64,000 nt of DNA from Globodera rostochiensis. Lineage: Eukaryota; Nematoda; Chromadorea; Rhabditida; Heteroderidae. Location: assembly GCA_018350325.1 (NCBI GenBank), contig JAEVLN010000008.1, positions 992,001 through 1,056,000 of the forward strand. Direction: 5' to 3'. The notes beneath the pieces were generated by a model. The model saw only the letters and a program-made list of their open reading frames with translations, was not told the DNA's origin and did no database searches. Positions 56,012 through 64,000 of this stretch are shown here, piece after piece (the stretch's first letter is position 1; every line of letters starts with the position of its first letter). The position numbers were made by a program, and so were the translations under genes.

Positions 56012-59000
56012 ATGGCAACCAATGCCTTACTTGTCCTTTCGGCATGTTTGCTGTTGCTGCCTCCATTATTAGTAGCCAACGGAAGGGGACAGTTCGGACT
56101 TCTGCTGGAAGAAGACAACGGAGGAAGTGCCGTACATGGAAGGAACAGGTTGCACGGGGAAGGCGGTGGACTGCTCGAATTAGTCGGCGCATTGGGCAGA
56201 GGAGGAGGAAACGAAGTCAAGAATGGACGAAGAGGCCGGCATGGCCATAAAAATGGTTAGCTCAGCGGGGTGAAATGAATTCGGCGGCAGAAACCAAAAA
56301 ATCCGTCCGATTCTTTTTTTCTCAGAAGAGAAAAAGAATGGCGGCATTAATAATAAGGCGGATGGAAATGTAACGGGTAAAAAAGGAGGCCACGAGCAGG
56401 GCAAGAAGCAGCACCATGGGAATGGGGAATTGTTGTTGGGTGCAGCAGTGGTTGGGGGGAAACTGGGCGGTAAGCCGGTAGTGGACGAGTTGGCAAAAAA
56501 CGGGTTCGGAGAGCAACTAATCGACGGCGTGCCGTTACGCTTCTACGCGCCTGACCCCAACTCGGACATCCCGCCACACGTGCTTCGACGCGTTATGCGG
56601 TAAGCGCTGGCATTAATGACGGACGATTTTGTAAAAATGGTTCTGCTACTGCTCAGGTTCTGTTCAAAGCACCCGACTCATGACAAATGCAAGTGCGTAA
56701 GTCGTCGGGTTAATGGGGAAAGGGTCTGAATGCTGAGCGGTTGAGGAACCATCCCGAGTGGATCATCCACGAGGACGTCCTGCCCGTGTTGCCTGGTCTT
56801 ACAGACAAACTTCTGGAGGAGGTCTTTAAAAAGTGAGTTTCGGCCCGCATCCATTCCCTTCCAGTTTCCAACAAAACTGCATTTCACAATCCCCGCGCGA
56901 CGACCGCTTCGTTTGGAGCATTTGTTGAAGGACGTGCCGGACGAACTCGTCAAAGCTTTGCCCGAGGCTAAGAAGTTGGACGCAAAATCGAAACAAATAT
57001 TGGTGGTGAGCAAAAATCCATCGATTTTTTTAATTTTAATTGAAATTTGTAATTAAAAGAATCGCTGCGCGGGCGGATTATGCAAAAAGCAGAAGCCGGA
57101 GTACCTTAACCAAAGAGCAAGTTTAGCTGAGTTGGAATCGGTGACGTTAAAGTCGCTTTTGTAAGTGCCGATGCCCAATTTGATGTGAGTATTTGTGTTA
57201 AGCCCCGACATACCGATCGAAAGCATTGACTTGGCAATCGAAGTGCGACAACGTCGCGTGTACGAAGTGAAGAAGGCGCTACTCAAACAGGACGGACTGG
57301 AAGAATACGTAAGTGCCCCCCCCCCTAGTAATGCTGAAAACCCATTACCAAGACCGAGACTTGACCCCGAGACTCAAGACCGAGACTTGACCCCGAGATT
57401 CAAGACCGAGACTCGGCCCCGAGACTAACCCCGGGACTTCACCCCAAGACTCGAGTCCGAGACTATACCGAGACTTGACCCCGAGACTCAAGACCGATGC
57501 GAGATCTCAAAAACCCGAGAGTTTTCGAAACCCGCGGCCAAGTCTTAACCCCGAGACCAACACAAGACTTGATAAACCCCAGACATTTTGAGACACAAGA
57601 ATTAACCTCGAGACCGATACGAAGCCCTAAAAAACCGAGATATTTCGAGACCCGAGACTCTCGCGCATTACTATCCCCATTCCTTCCGCTCTCAGATTGA
57701 GCCTGCCGACAACGGCGTCTTCCAAAATGATATTCTGCTGACGGAAGCGCAGGCCAACGCCATGCTCACCCAAATCGAACACGCGGGCGAAAATGTGCGG
57801 GCAATACCCGACGGGCCGCCCGAGCTGTTCCCAATTAAAGTCGCGCCATCGACGGACACCGGCGGCGCCGCTGTTGACGGAGGAGGGCGCCCAACATTAT
57901 TCCCCCCAGGGCATTCGTTGCGGACAAAAAGGGCCGGAAATTCGTTGTTCTTAGAAGAGTCACCGAATGACAAATGGTCGATTGTGGAGCCTATCGAATT
58001 TGTGTTGGACAATTCGTTCGGTTTGTCATGGCAGACACTGGGCTGACAAAATTCGGCACTAAAAATGGGAGTGGGTAATAGAGCACGGTAAATTTTTCCG
58101 GTAAAGGGGAATTCAAAATTTACAGTGAGCGGGAATTTAGATTTACCGGGAACGGGGGAATTCAACGGGAATCTCGTCGTACTGTTCCCGCGCAAGTCCC
58201 GCCCTCCGCCGCCAGGCTTGAGACTGGGGGGGGGGGGTAACCAACTGTTTTTGCACGTCGCAGGCGCATCAGAGAAATCGACGGTGCGGGCCGCCATTCG
58301 CGAGATTCAGTCGAAGACGTGCATTCGATTCGTCGAAGTCGCGGTTTCGCCGGGCGGCCCCCACATAAAATACGTTAACGACCAAAGCACAAATAGGTAA
58401 GTCCGTGCTCATTTGTGTGCTAATTGGCGCCGACGCCTTTTGTTTGCTAATTGGCGCCGACGCCTTTTGTTTGTTAATTGTCGCCGACGCCTTTTGTGTG
58501 CTAATTGGCGCAGCTTCCTTCTTTCAGCTGCGGGCTCAGCTACGTAGGCCAAACTTTGCCCATAAACACCATTGAATTGAACTTTCCGCTGTGTGGGAAT
58601 ACGAATTTGATGGGAGTGGTAGTGCATGAGACACTGCACGCGTTGGGACTGAAACATGAACACGTGCGGCCAGGTGAGACGGAACGACGCACTGCTCAGG
58701 GGGGGGGGGGAGGTCGGCACCAGCAGGGATGTGACCGGATGCCGGATTTCATGTGACTTTTTTTTGGCAGTCGGGTCCCTGCTCGACACCGGGGCGAAGA
58801 GCAATAGCAGCAGCAGTTGTTGTTATCCATTCTTGACTGTTTCCAGATCGGGACGACTACGTCACCATTTTATGGGACAACATTGACCCCCAAGATAGTA
58901 AGTGACGAAATGAATAAATAAATGTCTTTAAGGGTCATTTAAAAGCCACTCTCCTAATTAACCTCCCATTTCAGAAGACCTGTTCACCATCTTGTCAAAG

Positions 59001-60773
59001 TACACATACACAAGGTCTGCCTACTTTTATCAGTGCAGGCGCTGTCGCGAAATTTCGACGATGGGAAGAGAAATATTATTGGAAATTAACGGAATTTGTT
59101 CGTTCCCGAAAAACTTTAAATACCGGACTCTGCTTTTTAATAATCGTAAAAAGTAGAGTTGGCGGGGACCGGGATTTTTGGGAAAAATCGACGGGACCAT
59201 GAAAGCCGGGATCGGGATCGGGACCAGCATCTCGAACCGGGACCGGGATCGGGATCGGGATTTTGCCTTTTCAAAAACCGGGATCGGGACCGGGAAACGG
59301 GAAAAACCAGGACTGGCAATAAAATTTTTTTTTTTGTAATGATCAAAAATGAAACCAAAAAAACTTCTTTATTGAAAACACAAATATGTACTGTGATCAA
59401 AAAATCCGAAAAAATTTTAGCCACCCGAGCAAACTAAAACTTCTTTATTGAAAACACAAATATGTACTGTCGATCAAAAAATCCGAAAAAATTTTATAAC
59501 AAAACTTTTTTTGTTTGTGTTCAGCTACGGCATTCCATACGACTTCTCCAGTGTGATGCATTACGACAGCACAATTTCGGCACGCCAACCCGGGCTGAAA
59601 ACGATGAGGGCAAAAGTGAATCCGGCAGTGAACGACGCAAAGATGGGCTGGCGGGACGGACTGGCCCCGTCGGATGTGGATGTTCTGAACAGAATGTACT
59701 GCACGGCGCCCGGTGAGTGAGTTTAGATTTTCGGCAAAAATTCCATCATAATATCCAGTGACACTCAAAATCAGGGCGGGGTCATTCGCGTCTCAGTCTA
59801 AGTCCCACCAACAAAAAATGTTTCTAGAATTTTTATTAGCAACATTATCAAATTATAACAATTAGCAAAAGCATAAGCCACTCTGGCTTGGAGTTCGTTA
59901 GGCTTAGGCCTAAGCCACTCTGGCTTGGGCTCAAAGACAAAGAAAAAAGCAAACAAACTATTCAAAAGCGGTTAGAAGCTTAAAAGATGCAAAAATTGTG
60001 AATTGCATTTGAAAATGTAACTTTGGTTTATATTTAATCAAATTTTGCGGCCCAAAAAATTAAAATGAAGGGATGGCACGAGAGTGGCCCTTTTTGTACT
60101 GAAACGCAAGTGGCCAGACGCGAGTGGCCAGACGCGAGTGGCCAGACGCGAGTGGCCAGACGCGAGTGGCCAGACGCGAGTGGCCAGACGCGAGTGGCCA
60201 GACGCGAGTGGCCAGACGCGAGTGGCCAGACGCGAGTGGCCAGGCGCGAGAAGGCTGCGTCAAAAAGATTAACCTATAAAAGGGGTTTTGGATGTTTAGG
60301 TATAAGTATTGGCATTATTAAGCAATTTTGCCGGATTTTCTTTCAATGTGCCCATTCATCCAATCGAATACAATTTCTCGCCTCCCCCGTTAGATTGTGT
60401 TGACAAGAAACTTGACTGTGGAATGCGGGCACTTCAGAACAAATGCTACAAAAAGGGAAGTCGGGATGCCCGGATGGCGAAGGAATGTCCAAAATCGTGT
60501 GGATTCTGCAAGCCAATACTGGACGAACTGCAGGAGATCTTCCCCAGCCTTCCCAAGGAGGTGATCCGGTCGGTGTTGGAGGCCAACGAAGGTGACAGGG
60601 AGTTGGCGGTCAGCACTCTGATCGAAATGGCCGAACCGGAGCCAGAGCCGGGACTGAACGAACTGCGGAAGATGTTCCCCAACATTCACAAGGAGGTGAT
60701 CCGGGATGTGTTGGAGGCCAAAGAAGGTGACAGGGGCTCGGCGGTCGGCGTTCTGATCGAAATGACGAATTGA
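56012..60773 (+). CDS. Secreted astacin metalloprotease with ShKT and two CUE-like domains
   Basis: Fourteen exons: 56012-56255, 56326-56599, 56657-56696, 56723-56821, 56865-57005, 57060-57160, 57203-57308, 57696-58020, 58264-58396, 58528-58673, 58847-58897, 58975-59014, 59525-59712 and 60394-60773, about 755 residues. Phases agree; the exon 4 donor (gtcttt) is weak and uncertain. Signal peptide residues 1-23. A long Gly/Lys-rich and helical pro-region ends at the furin-type site RTKR (about 411-414). The catalytic domain carries [12 protein letters not shown] (about 521; three zinc His and the catalytic Glu) and the Met-turn SVMHY (about 578). ShKT follows at about 630-670 with six Cys (CVDKKLDC...CPKSCGFC), then two CUE-like units ([20 protein letters not shown] and [20 protein letters not shown]). 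Astacins cleave proteins outside the cell. The CUE-like tail is unusual for a secreted protein. Confidence 0.88.
57345..57665. repeat. Degenerate ccgagactt minisatellite in intron 7
   Basis: Irregular repeats of gaccgagacttgaccccgag fill most of the intron between exons 7 and 8 of the astacin gene. Open frames here are repeat artefacts. Confidence 0.75.
59153..59480. repeat. hAT-type end and a 70-bp tandem duplication in intron 12
   Basis: TAGAGTTGGCGGGGACCGGG at 59155 matches one end of the element at 28322 without a matching other end. At 59367-59497 a unit aacttctttattgaaaacac...aaaaaatccgaaaaaattt is present twice. Confidence 0.6.
60106..60245. repeat. 14-bp minisatellite in intron 13
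   Basis: About ten near-perfect copies of gcgagtggccagac lie in the intron before the ShKT/CUE exon. All frames through it are open, so overlapping open frames are artefacts. Confidence 0.9.
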
Positions 60774-60935
60774 AATGGGCCGGAACAATTTTTTTTCTAA
60801 TTTCAAAATTTCATTATAATTCCGATTGAGATCATTCCCATATCTGCCACATATTTTATTGAGAAATGGCAAAACCAATTAATTACACGTCACGCGGATG
60901 ATCATTTAAGAATAGTAAAGAATAGGCAAAATGTT

Positions 60936-61008
60936 AGCCCCGGGTGGGACTCGAACCCACGTCCTCCACCCAATCCGTGGGCAGCTCTTCCAATTGAGCT
61001 ACCGGGAC
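60936..61008 (-). tRNA. tRNA-like gene, anticodon unclear
   Basis: The minus strand folds as a 73-nt tRNA. The acceptor stem GTCCCGG/CCGGGGC has one G-U pair, the D arm is GCTC...GAGC, and the T arm GTGGG-TTCGAGT-CCCAC is perfect and matches the B box. The anticodon arm is poor: no placement gives both a good 5-bp stem and U33, and the loop reads CGGATTG or GGATTGG. I therefore do not name the amino acid. It may be a decayed tRNA or a tRNA-derived sequence. Confidence 0.75.
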
Positions 61009-61836
61009 GTCCCATTTGCCTTCTTCTTTATGGATGATCTTTTGCCCCCGCCATAGGCGTTTTAACCGTCTCGTCCAACCAGCGGAAATCTCTTTCATCT
61101 TTACAGAATTCTTCTGTTATCTTTCTGATTTTTAAAAAGGCAAGAATTAATCTTCTGGCCGTGAAGGTGGCCGGAAAATACGTCAGTGATTATTAAATGT
61201 CGAGAAAAAAGGATTTAGGGGCGTAGACTACAATACTGACTAACATCCATTTCTGCCGATTTTAAACCTCGAACCAAATTCGAACAATTTTTCAAAAATC
61301 CCAAATTTTACAAAAATCCATTTTAGTCTCAAAATCATTCAAAAACCTCTCCCCCCACGCTTATGATTTTTTCTCTATTTAAAGAAAAAAATAAATAATA
61401 TCTATGCCTTCAAAAAATAAAATAAAAATCTAAAATATTTTTAAAATTACCATCAAAGTTCATAAAAAATTTTTTCAAAAATTCTTTTTGCGCTCATTAA
61501 AAAATATTTTGGGGGAAGTGTATGTGCAACGAAGAAAAACGATAAATAAGTGGATGCACTCAAGAGGATCCGAACTCAGCAGACAGTAAGAAATAGGGCA
61601 AGAAAAAATGGATATAAAATCGTGAAATATGGCCATAAAATATGGACATAAATCTTTGGCATTTAATAATCACTGACGCATTTTCTACTGACGCATTTCT
61701 GGGAGCCCCCCTGAAGGCTCTGTCCTGGACCAATTTTTTCTTAAAATATACACACGAATATAAATGGATGATTCATCGATCCTATTTCTGAAATATTGCC
61801 AATAAATTTATTATATGACAGCGAGTTTGCCTGGCA
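61009..61836. other. Gene-free stretch with the downstream 130-bp repeat
   Basis: 61685-61817 is the second copy of the 130-bp repeat found at 55740-55870. Nothing else is recognisable. Confidence 0.5.
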
Positions 61837-62520
61837 TATATAAATTCATTTGAATTAATGTCTCTATCCTTACAATATAATGCTCGAATTTCTAGAACTT
61901 TTTCATTCGCATTTTTTTTATTAACCAAAAATGCGATGAATTGTCTCAAATTTTAAAATAATCGTCTTTCCTTTTGCTATATAAATTCATTTGAATTAAT
62001 GTCTCTATCCTTACAATATAATGCTCGAATTTCTAGAACTTTTTCATTCGCATTTTTTTTATTAACCAAAAATGCGATGAATTGTCTCAAAGTTTAAAAT
62101 AATCGTCTTTCCTTTTGCTATATAAATTCATTTGAATTAATGTCTCTATCCTTACAATATAATGCTCGAATTTCTAGAACTTTTTCATTCGCATTTTTTT
62201 ATTAACCAAAAATGCGATGAATTGTCTCAAATTTTAAAATAATCGTCTTTCCTTTTGCTATATAAATTCATTTGAATTAATGTCTCTATCCTTACAATAT
62301 AATGCTTGAATTTCTAGAACTTTTTCATTCGCATTTTTTTATTAACCAAAAATGCGATGAATTGTCTCAAATTTTAAAATAATCGTCTTTCCTTTTGCTA
62401 TATAAATTCATCTGAATTAATGTCTCTATCCTTACAATATAATGCTTGAATTTCTAGAACTTTTTCATTCGCATTTTTTTTATTAACCAAAAATGCGATG
62501 AATTGTTCAAATTTTAAATT
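61837..62520. repeat. 140-141-bp tandem satellite, five copies
   Basis: Units begin tataaattcatttgaattaa at 61839, 61980, 62121, 62261 and 62401. Each contains ctctatccttacaatataat and an inverted pair cattcgcattttttt / aaaaatgcgatgaattg. Copies differ by a few bases, mainly in T-run length. The length resembles nematode satellite monomers. Confidence 0.93.
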
Positions 62521-63253
62521 GTTTTGTGGAATAGGTAATTAATTATTAAAAACAAAACAGAAAATTTGCCCAAAACACCCAGATACCGGTCCCGGTTCCG
62601 GATACCGTTTTTGTCCCCCTAATTAACATAATTAAAATCACTCAACATTTTTCTTAACAAAGATTACAAAATTGAGTAAAAAATTGAACATTTTGGTAAA
62701 AATGTCGTTTAAGTACCTCGCTTGAAATTTAACAAATCATATACCACTCGACTCCGCTCATCGAGCTGAGCACTGAATCTGCAAATTTGTTGCGCGGAAA
62801 CCACATTGAAGACAGTTATGAGCCCAGGACTGAAGTGTCTTTTTGAGTGGGGACTCAGTTGACCATTGATTAAAGAATGGAGAAAGAGCACTCATAGGGT
62901 TTAAAAAGCTAGTATTAATTAGGCTTAGGCCTAAGCCACACTGGCTCGGGGTTTGTTAGGCTTAGGCTTAGGCCTAAGCCACTTTTTATGTTACTTAAAA
63001 GTCACCGGGTTTGTCTAATTTTTAAGAGGCAAATTTAATTATTAAAAGGGCAAATGACTCTGAATCTCATTCAAATCTACCGGATTTGCCAAGATAAGCA
63101 AAGCCTTCTTGAGTCTCTTCAACGATGGAAGTTAATACCGGAACACTTCTTTTGCAAAAAATGTAAGGGTGCGGAACCGCTGACGCTTCAACAGAAAAGC
63201 AATAGGTTTTTAAAGTGATGGGATCAGGTTAATTTTGGTAATAGAGTTGATGG
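62521..63253. other. Gene-free stretch with dispersed repeats
   Basis: Contains a copy of the module ggactgaagtgtcttttt (62827) and the palindromic words aggcttaggcctaagccac (62920-62985), also seen near 59876-59930. No gene is supported. Confidence 0.5.
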
Positions 63254-63264
63254 GTGGCGTGGCA

Positions 63265-63935
63265 TTGTCTCAATAAAGTGGCGCACCGAAAACAAAAGGT
63301 CAGAAAGTGCGGCGCGATAGTTGAATTCCGGGATGGAACTTTTTTTGCGCGGTCTCATTTGAGCATCTTTCAAGTGCTAGGATTTGTGAATCTCTGGGTG
63401 GACAATGCGTCTTTGAAACTTATAGCGCATCAAATCGAAGTTGGCTACAAAGCAGTTGTTGATTGGTTATATTCTTTGTCGTATTTTGTTTATTCGGTTC
63501 CTTATTTGTCTGTAGGTCCTCGTTCTGTCGTGAGTTGTCTTTGTAGTCTTTCATCAATCAAAAAGAAGTGCTTGGAGGCGATGGATTAGTAGTGGAAATA
63601 GACAAGTCAAAGTTTGTGTTGAAAAAGTTCCAAAGTAAAGGTTGTTCTTTGGAGATTTGGCAAACGTAAATATCACCGTGGGAGACGTGTTGAAGGCCAG
63701 TGGGTTTTCGGTGGATACGAACGTGGCTCAGGGAGAGTTTTCATGGTTGCGGTTGAGGCCCGGTATTTTAAAGATGCTTTATTAAAATAGGACCATTTTA
63801 TTAGGGGCGCTGACACTCTTTTGCCTATTAATCATGAGTGGATTGCACCGGGAACCACCATAGTATCAGACTTTTGGAAGAGCTATGATTGCTTAAGCCG
63901 CGAGGGCTATGTCCATCTCAAATCAAAAATTTTTC
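63265..63935 (+). pseudogene. Merlin (IS1016/ISXO2-like) transposase relic
   Basis: Two frames carry parts of one protein: FFARSHLSIFQVLGFVNLWV, then in another frame KRKYHRGRRVEGQWVFGGYE, GRVFMVAVEARY and HEWIAPGTTIVSDFWKSYD then CLSREGYVHLK. The block with FGKRKYHRGR, WVFGG and TTIVSDxWKSYDCL is the DDE-type catalytic core of Merlin transposases, which cut and paste DNA. Several frameshifts and a TAG near 63590 break it. The 3' end is replaced at about 63932 by the GC-palindrome repeat. Confidence 0.8.
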
Positions 63936-64000
63936 TCGGCAGCGCCTATCGGCACCGCCGAACCTTCTTCAGAAATGATGCAGAAATCTCAAAATCTTCC
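63932..64000. repeat. Dispersed GC-rich palindrome, copy at the window end
   Basis: cggcagcgcctatcggcacc is an imperfect palindrome found also at 13141-13167, 28824-28852 and, in half form, at 27152 and 47252. It may be the end of an undescribed element. Confidence 0.55.

Noticed and set aside
60065..60403. Open frames of 60-112 residues on both strands
   Set aside because: They run through a 14-bp minisatellite, where all frames stay open; the peptides are simple repeats.
60936..61008. Assignment as tRNA-Pro, tRNA-Ile or tRNA-Asn
   Set aside because: Each needs a different register, and none gives both U33 and a full anticodon stem.

Overview
This is an AT-rich eukaryotic window, most likely from a plant-parasitic nematode and probably a cyst nematode (Heteroderidae). 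The evidence is short introns with GT-AG ends, a chemoreceptor-type serpentine receptor (srt-like), an astacin with a ShKT domain, and exons of the SPRY type with the QQNRWDS...ACHEDL pattern typical of cyst-nematode SPRY/RanBPM-like and SPRYSEC proteins. There is no bacterial gene organisation. All calls were made by eye: no database search, alignment program or splice predictor was run.

Layout. (1) 1-4450: gene-poor DNA with one broken member of a secreted helix-turn-helix (HTH) repeat family and a SPRY exon relic. (2) 4451-10292 and 37194-43499: two arms of a near-identical inverted repeat about 27 kb apart. Each arm carries the same two genes, an unrecognised 466-residue protein and a small secreted protein of 247 residues, plus a TA-flanked foldback element and HTH-family fragments. 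(3) 10408-15751: two intact HTH-repeat secreted genes, with a foldback element between them. (4) 16381-34054 (D1) and 43242-51221 (D2): a direct duplication of about 8 kb. D1 later received a complete 6781-bp Helitron (17637-24417), a hAT-like element and a foldback element, and D2 keeps the empty site for all three. Both copies carry an HTH-repeat gene, a SPRY/coiled-coil gene with a shared nonsense codon, a broken HTH gene and a gypsy-type reverse transcriptase relic. (5) 34055-36900: a third copy of a 0.9-kb D-unit segment fused to a truncated srt-like receptor gene, then purine-rich DNA. (6) 51965-52980: another intact HTH-repeat gene. (7) 53632-60773: a partial, broken astacin copy followed by a full 14-exon astacin metalloprotease gene with ShKT and two CUE-like domains. 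(8) 60936-64000: a tRNA-like gene, a 140-bp satellite and a Merlin (IS1016-like) transposase relic.

The most interesting content is (a) the family of secreted proteins with three tandem homeodomain-like HTH units, seen at about a dozen places in 64 kb and changing its last exon by duplication and deletion, and (b) a secreted astacin that ends in ShKT plus tandem CUE-like (ubiquitin-binding type) domains. Both fit the idea of proteins delivered outside the nematode, possibly into host cells, but that is inference. The duplicated segments also preserve before/after pairs for several transposon insertions, which fix element ends to the base.
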